This document shows, one piece after another, positions 10,590 through 21,632 of a stretch of DNA of 64,000 nucleotides; position 1 is the stretch's first letter; each line of letters begins with the position of its first letter. The translations under genes were made by a program, and so were the position numbers. The DNA is from Planococcus citri (Eukaryota; Arthropoda; Insecta; Hemiptera; Pseudococcidae): NCBI RefSeq assembly GCF_950023065.1, contig NC_088681.1:59988836-60052835 (forward strand), in the 5' to 3' direction. The notes under the pieces are model-generated. The model was not told where the DNA came from. It saw only the letters and a list, made by a program, of their open reading frames with translations, and ran no database searches.

Positions 10590-11994
10590 GGGTCATTCCA
10601 CGTCAATTGGACCAAGAAGTGGTAGGGGGTTCGGCGATTTTTTTGAAATTTTTCCTGTGGAAAGACCTTCCGAAGGGATGACCAATGGCGCAAATCACAG
10701 CCCTCTAGGCCATTTTTGAAGGCAGCCAGGGGGTGTCAAAGTTTTCAGTGAACCTAAAATGTCATCCATTTCAGCAGTGGATTACTCGATAACCGCGATA
10801 CCTACAAAGATGGAACTTTCTCCCATAGTTAGGGGTTCTGAAAGGCTTTTTGGTGATATCATAAAAATCAGTGTTGCCACTTTTTTCGTACAAAAAAATA
10901 GCTCAAAAAGTTTTGAAACGTAGTTTTCATATCGTTCCGACTCTCAAAAATTCTAAAAAAAATATTATTATGGACAACTTTTCATGCTGAACAACATATG
11001 AAAAAATTGGGATGGTAACATGTGGCAAAGTCGATTTTAAAAAAATCAAAGTTTGCGAAAAAATGCGATTTTTTGATTTAAAACATGAAAAAATGTTTTG
11101 ATTGGTGAAGTTGACCCATTTGACCCCTATTTTTACGTATCTGTTGAAAAAGTTGAAAAAACCCTTTCACTCGATGAAATGAACTCATCTTAAAAAATCA
11201 AAATTCGAAAGAAATCAATTTTCAATTTCAAACATCAAAAAAAGTTTAAATTTATTCAGTTGTCTTATTTTGACCTCTTTCTGACTTATTTCATGAAAAA
11301 GTTGATAAAAATTACACTCACAACAAAAAAATGAAAATTCGTTCATTTTTTTAATCTTTTCGAATTTTGATTTTTTTTGTGAGGAGTTCATTTCATCGAG
11401 TGAAAGGGTTTTTTCAACTAGTTCAACAGATACGTAAAAATAGGGGTCAAATGGGTCAACTTCACCAATCAAAACATTTTTTCATGTTTTAAATCAAAAA
11501 ATCGCATTTTTTCGCAAACTTTGATTTTTTTAAAATCGACTTTGCAACATGTTACCATCCCAATTTTTTCATATGTTATTGTTCAGCATAAAAAGTTGTC
11601 CATAATAATATATTTTTTAGAATTTTTGAGAGTCGGAACGATATGAAAACTACGTTTCAAAACTTTTTGAGCTATTTTTTTGTACGAAAAAAAGTGGCAA
11701 CACTGATTTTTATGATATCACCAAAAAGTTTTTCAGAACCCCTAACTATGGGAGAAAGTTCCATCTTGGTAGGTATCGCGGTTATCAAGTAATCCACTGC
11801 TGAAATGGATGACATTTTAGGTTCACTGAAAACTTTGACACCCCCTGGCTGCCTTTAAAAATGGCCTAGAGGGCTGTGATTTGCACCATTGGTCATCCCT
11901 TCAGAAGGTCTTTCCACAGGAAAAATTTCAAAAAAATCGCCGAACCCTTCTACCACTTGTTGGTCCAATTGACGTGGAATGACCCAACTGACCC
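10590..11994. mobile_element. Foldback DNA element, family 1, copy B
   Basis: Same inverted ends as copy A: gggtcattccacgtcaattgg at the left and its complement at the right, with arms of about 600 bases. The right terminus carries an extra nine bases (aactgaccc) that repeat the gaccc end. With them counted, the flanks show a 4-bp duplication aagg (10586-10589 and 11995-11998), and the host sequence gaaagggctttttctc is restored across the element, as seen in other spacers. No transposase ORF. Confidence 0.85.
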
Positions 11995-13132
11995 AAGGGC
12001 TTTTTCTCAATTTCTAGCAAAAAATCTTGACTTTTGGACAAACATTTTTTAAAAAATGAAAATTTCAATAACTTTTGTAAAAAATGAGGCCTCCTAGAAT
12101 TTTGGTAAGAAACGGGAGCTTTTGTCAATTCTCTCTAAAAAAAAAAAAACAACAAATTTCAGTAATTTTTTAAAGTAGTGAAAACCAGTCTACAAAGAAT
12201 TTTTTCAATGATTCAATTCATACGTATGATTCTACATTGGCAGAAACCAATTCTCCCCACCACAAAAAAAAATGAAACAAGTAGGTAGGCAACTTTAGTA
12301 AGCAAAAAAGCTTGAAAAAGCAGTCCAAAAGTAAGCAAAGAATGATCTGGTTTTTGATTTCAAAAGTTGGACTGTTTTGCAAAATTTGTCCAAAAAAGCA
12401 AGATTTTCGCCAACTATTGGCAACAAAGTGAAAATTTTTGCAATTTCTGCCAAAAAATTCAATTTTTTGATAAAAATCGAAATACTTGGTCAATTTTTTT
12501 TAAAATGTGGAACTTTTAGAATTTTTTCTTACCAAAAAACAAAAACAATTTTCGGCCGATTTCCTAAAAATCTGTATTTTTTTCGTACTTGAAAAAAATG
12601 AGAATTCCAGACAATTTTGGCAAATGAAATAGCTTTTTCTCAATTTCTGGCGAAAAATGTAGACTTTCGAACAATATTTTGAAAAAAATGAAGCTTTTTA
12701 TAAGTTTTTAAAAAAATTAGACCATTGGAATTTTGGTAACAAACGAGTTTTTGTCAATTTTTTGCAAGAAAAACGGCAATCTTCGCAGAAATTTTTTTGA
12801 GAATGCGAAAATTCTTGTAATTAACTATTGAAATAAAGGCGAGAATTAAATTCAATAATACGTTTGCATAGTTGATTGTAATTAATTACCGCTTAACATG
12901 ATTGAAATCCTACACTCGTAGGTATAAAATATGGACAATTTACATGAATAAAATGAAGTTATACAAAACGAAAAATTTTTTAAAAAATAACGAGATAGGT
13001 AATCCGAAAGTGAAAATATGGATCGACAAGATCACCCCAGAACACGAATTTTACGATATAAAAAACACATTCCACCAAGTTCAATTAGTACCTAATATGT
13101 AATTATTACTTCAAAACTAAATTATAAATGGC
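11995..13132. repeat. AT-rich repeat array and 3' flank of copy 3
   Basis: Degenerate 25-35 base units to about 12830, with the tagtaagcaaaaaagc spacer block near 12297. After that comes the conserved 3' flank (about 12840-13132), nearly the same as that of copy 2. No gene seen. Confidence 0.55.
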
Positions 13133-14971
13133 TCAGCTCATGTATTTTGAAATTTCCTCATTACCTTCCAAACACCACGATAAAAGAGAGGTGAACGAAG
13201 ATTCCGATTTTGTGAGTTTAAAATCTGCTGCATTTGCCTTTAAGTAATCAATCATACGAGATTTTATCCCCAGAAGAATTCGCTCCGTCGAGACAAAAGT
13301 GTCAATAAACTCAATAAGCTGTTCTATAGGTACATATAAAGCATCAATTGATAATCTCCTTTGGACCGACGGTGACGACATCAGCTCATTTTTGAAGTCT
13401 GTAGACAGATCGACACTGCCATATGCATCTTTAATAAATTCATCGAACTCTTTTCGTTTCTTGACGATCTCTATGCAAGAATCATTAAATCGATCATTGA
13501 GAAACGCTAACCTCAGAATTTTCTGTTTAAAATTTCTCGCTGCTTGCATTTCCGGCAGTAAAAATTTCGCGAATTGATTCAATTCCTCGAAATAAGCCAA
13601 GGTTAGTAAAGTACTACAATAATCAAGCGCCTCTTCGTCATCGGCCATGATGTTTTTCTTGAATTGAAATATCTCATCTTCGTCTCGAAAACATAGCCGC
13701 ATTATTTTATCTAAATCTTCGACCCATGTTTTAGTAATCAAATATTGCCAGCAATTATGCCAGAAAGCGTTCTTCTGCTCATAGGTGGCGTGAGAGAGGA
13801 CAGCGAATAAGAACTTAAATTCTCTCGAGATTGGTGGATATCCAATGCAGAAGAATATGTCTACAAATAATCGATCATTCGATGTAATGTCTCTGACAGC
13901 CGAACGTTTCAAATTTTCACCAGCAGTGTTCCATATTTCCAAACATAATTGAACAAACCTATCAAGATCGCGTCTCCCATCGACACAATGTTCGTCTGGC
14001 CAATCATAATCATAGTCATCAACATCCAATACGGAACTCACACAGCTTCCCCTAACCTCACTTTGCACCACTTTCATGATTAAATTTGTGAAAGCGATCT
14101 CGTTCATTGCATTTTTAACGTAAATCCATGTCGATAGAGCCACTTCTTCATCGTAACAAGAATTTTTCAACAAAGCGTATAACAATTCGCAGCCAGCTTT
14201 ATGAAGAAATCCAGTGAGCTGTTGATCATCCAATTTTGGCAATATGAATCTAACAAACGAAGGTAAATCAGCGATAAAAAGCTCGATAGCTTTCCGCAGA
14301 CGATTTTCCGATGAGACAAGATTCCAGAAATATTCCAAAGATGATCTGTTGTGAGACATGAATTCATCAAACATACATTCTTCGATAGGAGGTTCGGTTA
14401 TCTTGATATCATTTCCGATAAAATCAATCCAATACGTAAATCGCGAATTTTCAGAATATCTTTCATACAGCGAGTCCGTCTTTTCCAATCCAAATGGCCA
14501 AATTCGTATGATATCGTCTTTGAAACAATACGTACAAGCAATTAAGAACTTTTGATGCACATCAAATCGATCACACTGCATCATTCGTTTGGCAGTCCTC
14601 TCGTAATCAATGGTTCCGTCGTAATCGCATACAAAATCTTCGAAGTATTCCAAAACAGAGTTTTCATTGCCGTAATGAAAATGAAATACTGCGGTATGAT
14701 GTCTCCATAGCCAGTAATTAATCGAATCTCCAAATATTTTGGCATATTTATCAATCATACGATAAATTATTGAAGGCAAATCGCGAATCAGGGTTTTCGA
14801 TGAGATTGTAGGATCCCCAAATGGACGAAACTCGTTCAATGTATTGCTCGAACGGTATTTATTTATTTCGCAGCGCCATATTTCGAGGCTAATGGCGATC
14901 GCTGATAACTCTCTCAGAGCAACTGGAGTTGGATGAAAAATATCGAACACGTCAGAAGTGATTTCAGCCAT
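13133..14971 (-). CDS. Tandem family copy 3: uncharacterised helical protein, 612 aa
   Basis: Intact frame. Visible layout: N-terminal segment 1-60, LEYFEDFVCDYDG at 107-119, the cysteine-containing IACTYCFKDD at 144-153, a variable stretch at 158-200, FVRFILPKL at 239-247, TWIYVKN at 281-287, an acidic linker at 311-338 rich in D/Y/W (VDDYDYDWPDEHC), ATYEQKNAFWHNCW at 395-408, a second LLPEM helix at 471-475, and LLSWCLEGNEE near 597-606. The last residues are KYMS, where most sisters end KFELSYL. A two-base net insertion close to the stop shifts the frame there, and the sister ending is still readable in the next frame. Closest to copies 6 and 10, sharing the TEPPIEECMFDEFM stretch. Function unknown. 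Confidence 0.87.
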   Translation of the reverse strand: MAEITSDVFDIFHPTPVALRELSAIAISLEIWRCEINKYRSSNTLNEFRPFGDPTISSKTLIRDLPSIIYRMIDKYAKIFGDSINYWLWRHHTAVFHFHYGNENSVLEYFEDFVCDYDGTIDYERTAKRMMQCDRFDVHQKFLIACTYCFKDDIIRIWPFGLEKTDSLYERYSENSRFTYWIDFIGNDIKITEPPIEECMFDEFMSHNRSSLEYFWNLVSSENRLRKAIELFIADLPSFVRFILPKLDDQQLTGFLHKAGCELLYALLKNSCYDEEVALSTWIYVKNAMNEIAFTNLIMKVVQSEVRGSCVSSVLDVDDYDYDWPDEHCVDGRRDLDRFVQLCLEIWNTAGENLKRSAVRDITSNDRLFVDIFFCIGYPPISREFKFLFAVLSHATYEQKNAFWHNCWQYLITKTWVEDLDKIMRLCFRDEDEIFQFKKNIMADDEEALDYCSTLLTLAYFEELNQFAKFLLPEMQAARNFKQKILRLAFLNDRFNDSCIEIVKKRKEFDEFIKDAYGSVDLSTDFKNELMSSPSVQRRLSIDALYVPIEQLIEFIDTFVSTERILLGIKSRMIDYLKANAADFKLTKSESSFTSLLSWCLEGNEEISKYMS

Positions 14972-15730
14972 TTATTCTGGATTAAGACACTATTTCAATC
15001 CAAACCTACAATAGTAGTGATCGAATTAGTTTTTAGGAATGAACAGCGACTGGTAAGATATTGCATAGAAGAAGTTCCAATAGAAATGAATAAATTGATA
15101 AAAGACGACTAACTACATATTTGAGTTTCATGAACTATGGTGAACGTTTCGTTCCTCAGAATTGTTTTTCAGTGTAGAAATTCTGATACGAAAATACCTA
15201 CCACTCAATTATCAATGTGATAAGGTTGTGAACGAAATTACATCATGTAATACACGAATTTGCTGACCTATTGCAAAGTTCAGTACCTCACCAATTAATC
15301 TATTATCAGCTAAATTGCGTTAGGTATTTTATAAGCAGGTTCAAAAAACAGGTTTTAATGATTTTCATGAAACTTACCAATGTTTCGTACAACTTTTCAA
15401 TCAGTAATCAGTATAACGTCTCCACAGCCTGCCGAAAGTCAAAGACAAATTCATTCTTCAGTAGCATCAAGTTACCCACGACAAGAAATTTTGAAATTAT
15501 TAATCGTTCACTGGAATAAAACTTTCATTCACTGAGAAATATTCAAAGTTAGGAGAGCGACCATAAATTCAATTATGGGATGGGACTGATAAGTGATAAT
15601 CACACACACTAGATATATCAATAATGAAGCAGTAAAGCCAAGTTGTGTTCCACCAACCGGTTGCTGATACATAGTACACCCAGCTTTCTGTAGGATCGCT
15701 GGTGTCGTTGACATCTTGGAAAATTTCATT
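14972..15730 (-). promoter_or_regulatory. Copy 3 leader: 5'-UTR intron and upstream block
   Basis: Acceptor attgtag (AG at 15006-15007) with an upstream aactaatt branchpoint candidate, and donor attg/gtaagttt at 15377, predict an intron of 372 bases. The upstream core ggatcgctggtgtcgtt is at 15693, 722 bases from the ATG. Copies 5-8 and 10 share this gtaagt-type leader. Confidence 0.6.
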
Positions 15731-16297
15731 AATTTTAATTATAATTTTAATTTATTTTTGATTCAGCTTTGATAGCCTACAAAGAATTTTTTCAATCATC
15801 TTTAGTAACCAAAATAGCTCGAAAAAGGAAACAAAAAATTGAGAATTGTGAGTAGTAACCTAGTAACACCATAAAATGGTCGGAAAAGAAAAACAGAAAA
15901 TTTCAAATTGATATGATATGGTTTTTAATTTAGTGAGATTTTTGATACATTTTGGCAACAAAGAAAGAACTTTTGCAATTTCTGCAAAAAAAAAAAATTG
16001 GTAAAAAGCAAAATATTTGAACAATTTTTGAAAAAATGTGAGCTTTTTTGGAACTTTTTTTTACAAAAAAAAACAACTGATTTTAGCTATGCTAAACATT
16101 GGACCTAAAAAATTTTTTATAGCACAAAAAGCGAGAAGTTCTGAAAACTTTTGGCAAAAAGTAAGACTGGTAATTTTAGCAAAAAGGAGGGCTTTTTGAC
16201 AATTTTTGACAAAAAATCTAGACTATTGTGCCTACAACTTTTTGAAAATAATGAATATTCTTGAATAACCTACTTTTGAAAAAAATGAGACTACTTA
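15731..16297. repeat. AT-rich degenerate spacer repeat
   Basis: Spacer repeat units (gcaatttctgcaaaaaa, gaacaatttttgaaaaaatg) up to the foldback insertion. No gene seen. Confidence 0.5.
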
Positions 16298-18292
16298 CAA
16301 GGAAACCTCTTGAGGTGTCACACTCCGATTTGAACGGGACTGTGATTTTTGGAAAGAGCATAGTCTAAAACCCCTAAAACCAAATTTTCAGCTGCCCAAG
16401 TTCATTTTTCGCATTTTGACGAATTTTTGAAAATTCAAAATTGACTGTTTTTGGTGATTTATGCTTTTTTTTAAAAAAAAAAGTATACGTACTTGATCAG
16501 TAAAAATGGTCAAAATAAGTCCCAAAACTAATATTAATTACCCAAATCCAAATTTCACCATTTCCAGCCATTCTGGAGCCTCCAGCGCGATTTTTCAATT
16601 TCTCCAGAATTTTGAATTTGCTCCAGAAGGCGTGAATATGCAGTTGGGCAGCTGAAAATCGAGTTGTATATTACACTCGACCTGTTTAACGAGTTTATCT
16701 ACATTTGAGCCGATTTTGAGAGTGACACCTCAAAAGTGGCTTTTTGACCAGCTTTTTTCAAAATTAAAAAATCTGTAGGTATGCGCGTCGGCCTACAAAC
16801 AAATCGCGGCGATCTCGGCGTCGAACGTAAGGGCCGCAATTCGTATCGCCCTGGTCCGTCCGTTTTTTATACCCCTAACTGTCTAACGCTCGGAAAAAGA
16901 TCCCCGTGCGCGCCACGTGATAACCACCACGAGCTAATTCTACAGCCTAAAATACTACGCCCGGAATAAGAACCCCGTGCGCGCCGCGTGATAAAGACCA
17001 CGAGCTGATGAACCTTAATAGGCGAGAGAGAGAGAGAGAAGAGAGCGCGAGAGAACAGAACACATACAACAACTGTTTGAAGGAAAGATATTATTCGGTT
17101 CGAACTGGTTACAAAGACTAAAGACTAAGCTGGACATAGCTTATATTTATATAAAAAGGTTTAAATTTATTGACCAATAGGGAGAAAGCAAGCCGGTCGC
17201 GATCGTCTCTCAACGCTGTTTTGTAAAAATGACGATTCAGCCAATCAGAGATCGAGAAAAAAGGGTAGAAAAAGGTTCGATCCGCCGGCTTGTTTTCTCT
17301 CTACGGTATTACTTCTAGATATAGTCAAAGTGTAGGCGACCTCCGTACGGTATTACTTACGAATCGAAATGTTTACGAGTCAAAATGTACGCGGTTGCCT
17401 ACAAATCCAAAAAATCAAAAGTTTCCCGTTTGTGTGGAAATTTTTGAAATTCACGCGAACCGCTATATTTTGTCCGAAACTAACACCCAAATCCAAATTT
17501 CTCAATTTACAGCTATTCGGAGCCTCCAGCGCGATTTCTGAATTTCTCCAGAATTTCGAATTGGATCCAGAAGGCGTGAATATGCAGTTGGGCAGCTAAA
17601 AATCGAGTTGTATATTACATTCGACCTGTTTAACGAGTTTATCTACATTTGAGTCGATTTCGAGAGTGACACCTCAAGAGTGGGTTTTTAACCAGATTTT
17701 TTCAAAATTAAATAATCAAAAAAATCAAGAGATAACTGTTTGTGAGGAAATTTTTGAAATTTATGCGAATCGCTGTTTTTCATCATGAACTAACCCTCGG
17801 AGCGCAAATCTACCATTTCCAGCCGTTTTGGAGCGAGAGTGACATCTCAAAAAACCACTCTTGAGGTGTCACTCTCGAAATCGACTCAAATGTAGATAAA
17901 CTCGTTAAACAGGTCGAGTGTAATATACAACTCGATTTTTAGCTGCCCAGCTTCATATTCACGCCTCCTGGAGCAAATTCAAAATTCTGAAAAAATTGAA
18001 AAATCGAGCTGGAGGCTCCAGAATTGCTGAAAATGGTGAAATTTGGATTTGGGTAATCAATAAGTAGGTTTGGGACTTATTTTGACCATTTTTACTGATC
18101 AAGTACGTACTTTTTTAATAAAAGGATAAAAATTACCAAAAACAGTCAATTTTGAATTTTCAAAAATTCGCAAAAAATCGAAAAATGAACTTGGGCAGCT
18201 GAAAATTTGGTTTTGGGGGTTTTAGACTATGCTCTTTCCAAAAATCGTAGTCCCGTTTAAGTCGGAGTATGACACCTCAAGAGGTTCGCTTG
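16298..18292. mobile_element. Foldback DNA element, family 2, copy 1 (with nested LTR)
   Basis: Inverted ends caagg-aaacctcttgaggtg and cacctcaagaggttcgcttg are flanked by tta on both sides (16295-16297 and 18293-18295), a 3-bp target duplication. The arms share agcatagtctaaaaccc, gcagctgaaaat and ctggaggctcc-type words in inverted order. Internal sub-repeats, each starting from a gaggtgtcac-like motif, occur near 16730, 17670 and 17860, so the element itself grew by internal duplication. A 630-bp solo LTR (16774-17403) is nested inside. No transposase ORF. Superfamily unknown; 3-bp duplications occur in PIF/Harbinger and CACTA-like groups. Confidence 0.8.
16774..17403. mobile_element. Putative solo LTR nested in foldback
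   Basis: A GC-richer 630-bp block starting tgtaggtatg and ending gcctaca, flanked by aatc on both sides (16770-16773 and 17404-17407). Removing it rejoins the foldback sequence as found uninterrupted in copy 2 of that family near 22085-22110. TG...CA ends, a 4-bp duplication, a TATA-like tatataaaaagg at about 17148 and the absence of an ORF fit a solo LTR, probably of the Gypsy type. Inside are a (GA)n tract near 17023-17042 and two imperfect direct copies of about 36 bases with the core cccgtgcgcgcc (near 16903 and 16973). Confidence 0.65.
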
Positions 18293-18295
18293 TTA

Positions 18296-19422
18296 GGATT
18301 TTTGCAAAAAAAAAAAGAAAAGAAAAGAAAAGAAATTTTTAACTAATTGTGGTAAAAAACCAGACTTTTTGTCAATTTTCTTCAAAAAACCGACAATGTT
18401 TGGCAATTTTTCAAAGAGCAAAAAAATTTGTAAATTTTCGAAAAAGCGAGAATTTTTTACTATCTATTGGCAAAAAAAAATGATATTTTTTCGCAGTTCT
18501 TATGGAAAAGAAAAAACGAGTGAATAATTATTGGAAAAAAATAAATAGGTATGATTAACAATTTTCCCAAAATGTGAGCGAGACTTTTCCGAATTTTTAT
18601 TGTAAAGATGAAAAAACTATTCTTTGGCAATTTCGGGTTAATATAGTAAGCGACAATTGTCAGCAAGAAATAAGACTTTTTGGCAATTTTGACAATTACA
18701 AGATTTTTCAATATTTTTGGCAGAAAACAAGACTTTGACATTTTTAGCAAAAGGCAGGGCTTTGAAATCTACATATGAAAGAAGGCTACGTGAGCTTTCG
18801 TTTTGAGAGTTTCAAATTGTACAGCACCAGAGAAACTAAATTGTACCTTTCTCATTTAGAGAATTTTTCGACCAAAAATGGAAGGTGCTTGTATAAGTAA
18901 GTATATTCTAATCACGTTTTGAAATATCACAATTTTAAATAAAAATTATGTGAAGAGGGAATGGTATATTCAAATAGAATATCAATTTTTAAACAAGTAT
19001 ACAACAGATGAATTTTTAATTTTTATTTGTATTTAATCTTATTACATACTTATGTAAACTATTTTTTTTTAAATTGTTGAGCAATTTATTAAAAAATGAA
19101 GGTTTAAAATCCTCGAAGATTTTTGAAAATATTCGTTATACGCGTAACTTTTGAAAAATTATAGCATCAAATCGACTTTGTTGAAACAAAAACTCAAAGA
19201 ACTGAAGAAAATAAAACTTCTACGAATAGCTCGACCTCACACGGCTCCTTCAGTTGAGATTTCTCAACAAGGAAAAAAAATCAATTACAGATTTATATGA
19301 TAGAAACATAATATAATACGAGTACATGTATTTCTTACACAACAAGACTAAAATGAAAAAATAAAACGAAAAAAAAACGAACAATAATGAGATAACCAGA
19401 ATGTTCTTCCATCAAAACGATA
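18296..19422. other. AT-rich repeat and 3' flank of copy 4
   Basis: Degenerate repeat to about 18765, including the empty-site equivalent of the MITE at 18528-18580. From 18770 to 19300 is unclassified AT-rich DNA with no supportable ORF. From 19310 to 19422 is the conserved 3' flank of gene copy 4. Confidence 0.45.
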
Positions 19423-21258
19423 TCATAAGTAGCTCAGCTCAAATTTTGAAACTTCCTCATTACCTTCCAGACACCAAGATAAAAGAGAAGTGAACGTCGA
19501 TTTCGGTACCACACATTTATAATCAGCTGAACCTCCCTTTAAAAAATTGATCATACCAGTTTTTACCTCGACAAGAATTCGCTCAGTCGAGACTAAAGTG
19601 TTAATGAACTCGATAAGCTGTTCTATAGGTACAAGTAAAGCATTGATTGATAAACTTGTTTGGACTGAAGGTGACGACATTAGCTCATTTTTAAAGTCTG
19701 TGGACTGATCGACACTGTCATAAGCATCTTTAATAAATTCATCGAACTCTTTTGGTTTCATGATGATCTTTGTGCTAATTTCACGAAATTCATTACTGAG
19801 AAAAGTACACCGGAGTAGTCGCTGTTTGAAATTTCTCGTTGCTTGCATTTCTGGTAGTAAAAATCTCACGAATTTATTCAATTCGTCAAAATACGTAACG
19901 CTTAGTAAAGTACTACAAAAAACAAGTACCTCTACGTCATTGGCCATGATGTTTTTCTTAAATTGAGTTATCTCATCTTCATCTCGTAAACACAACCGCA
20001 TTATTTTATCTAAATCTTCGACCCGTGTTTTATGAATCAGATATTGCCAGCAAGTATGCCAGAAAGCGTTCCTCTGCTCATAGGTGGCGTAAGAAAGAAC
20101 GGCCATCGAGAACTTATATTCTCTCGAGGTTGGCGGAACTCCAGTAACGTTGAATATGACTTCAAATAATCTGCTATTCGATGCAATGTCTCTGGCAGCC
20201 GAACGTTTTAAATTTTCATTTGCAGTATTCCATATTTCAAAACATAATTGAACAAAATGATCAAGGTCACGATCATCATAGACATCGTCCGGCACTAATT
20301 TAAATTTTTCTTGATCCAATTCGGAAACCACGCAGACTCCTCTAACCTCACTTTGCACCATTTTCTTGATCAGATTTGTGAAAGCAATCTCGTTCATGGC
20401 GTTTTTAACGTAAATCCACGTCCATATAACCACTTCTTCATCATAACGAGAATTTTTCAACAAAGCATACAGCAATTCACATCCATTTTTAAGAAGAAAT
20501 TCATTGAGCTGTTGATCGTCCAATTTCGGCAACATGAATCGAACAAACGATGGTAAATCAGAGTTATAAACATCGATAGCTTTCGGCAAACGATTTTCCG
20601 ATGGAATAACATTCCAGAAATATTCCAGAGATGGTCTGAAGTGGGATATGACTTCATCAAACAAATATTCTTCGACAGAAGGATCGGGTATTCTATAATC
20701 ATCTACGAGAAAAAGAATCCAGTACTTGAATTCCGGGTTTTCAATAAATGTGTCATCCTCCCAGTACGTATCATTCACAAATGGCCAAATTTGTCTGATA
20801 TTTTCTTCGAAACAATACGTGCAAGCGATTAGAAATTTTTGATCTAGATCAAATCGATCACAACGCATCATACGTTCGGCAGTTCTCGCGTAATGAATAC
20901 CACCGTCGTAATCGTACGCGAAATCTTCGAAGAATTCCAAAACCCAGTTCTGATCGTTGAAATGAAATTGAAATATTCTCCAATGATATCTCCATAGCCA
21001 GCCTTTCATCGAATCTCCAAATATTTTGACATATTTATCAATCATAGGATAAATCACAGTGGGCAAATCAGGAACGAGTGTAGTTTTCAATGAGATAAGT
21101 TCACGAGATGGACGAAACTCTAACAATGTATTGCTCGAACGGTATTTATTTATTTCGCAACGCCATATTTCGAGGCTAATGACGATCGCTGATAACTCCC
21201 TCAGGGTAACTGGAGTTGGATGAAAAATATCGAACACGTCAGAAGCTGTTTCAGCCAT
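19423..21258 (-). CDS. Tandem family copy 4: uncharacterised helical protein, 611 aa
   Basis: Intact frame. The ATG at 21258 is chosen because it aligns with all sisters (MAETASDVFDIF); the frame is open further up to 21288, but that extension begins at a TTG and lies in the leader. The landmarks are conserved but some key words have changed: FEDFAYDYDG replaces the usual FEDFVCDYDG, losing that cysteine, and the tract after IACTYCFEE (IWPFVNDTYWEDDTF) is unlike the others. Acidic linker DQEKFKLVPDDVYDD. C-terminus is the common KFELSYL. The upstream module is disrupted: the predicted intron contains a foldback insertion, and the donor and the ggatcgct block are missing. The coding region may therefore be silent or use another promoter. 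Confidence 0.82.
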   Translation of the reverse strand: MAETASDVFDIFHPTPVTLRELSAIVISLEIWRCEINKYRSSNTLLEFRPSRELISLKTTLVPDLPTVIYPMIDKYVKIFGDSMKGWLWRYHWRIFQFHFNDQNWVLEFFEDFAYDYDGGIHYARTAERMMRCDRFDLDQKFLIACTYCFEENIRQIWPFVNDTYWEDDTFIENPEFKYWILFLVDDYRIPDPSVEEYLFDEVISHFRPSLEYFWNVIPSENRLPKAIDVYNSDLPSFVRFMLPKLDDQQLNEFLLKNGCELLYALLKNSRYDEEVVIWTWIYVKNAMNEIAFTNLIKKMVQSEVRGVCVVSELDQEKFKLVPDDVYDDRDLDHFVQLCFEIWNTANENLKRSAARDIASNSRLFEVIFNVTGVPPTSREYKFSMAVLSYATYEQRNAFWHTCWQYLIHKTRVEDLDKIMRLCLRDEDEITQFKKNIMANDVEVLVFCSTLLSVTYFDELNKFVRFLLPEMQATRNFKQRLLRCTFLSNEFREISTKIIMKPKEFDEFIKDAYDSVDQSTDFKNELMSSPSVQTSLSINALLVPIEQLIEFINTLVSTERILVEVKTGMINFLKGGSADYKCVVPKSTFTSLLSWCLEGNEEVSKFELSYL

Positions 21259-21632
21259 TTGCAATTCTTGATCAGGACACGATTTCAATCCAAACCTAGA
21301 ATGGTAGTGATCGAATTAGTTTTTAGGAATGAACAGCCGACAGGTAACATATTGCATATAGAAGAAGTTCCTATATAGGAATTAATAAATTTAAAAAACA
21401 TCTACTCGAGTTTCATAAACCATGGTGAATGTTTAATTCGTCAGAATTTTTTTTCAATTCAGAAATTCTGATACGAAAATACCCATAACTCAATTATCAC
21501 AGTCATAACATAAGATTGTGAACGAAATTACATCATGCATAATTGCATAGGTATACACGAATTTGTTGAACTATACTGCTATAATTTAGTAATCAGTAAT
21601 CACAGTAGGTCTAGGTACCTCACCTAATAGTC
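21259..21632 (-). promoter_or_regulatory. Copy 4 leader remnant (acceptor only)
   Basis: The acceptor region (ccattctag, about 35 bases before the ATG) and the neighbouring intron sequence are conserved. The foldback element at 21633-22959 interrupts the intron. Beyond it, at about 22978-23010, the intron resumes (tttataagcaggtttta) but breaks off at gatttccatg, where sisters have the donor, and jumps to distant spacer sequence. The donor and the upstream ggatcgct block are therefore deleted. Confidence 0.6.

Noticed and set aside
16774..17403. rRNA fragment or exon, suggested by GC-rich text
   Set aside because: I recognise no rRNA core motif. The TG...CA ends, the 4-bp flanking duplication and the uninterrupted paralogue fit an LTR insertion better.
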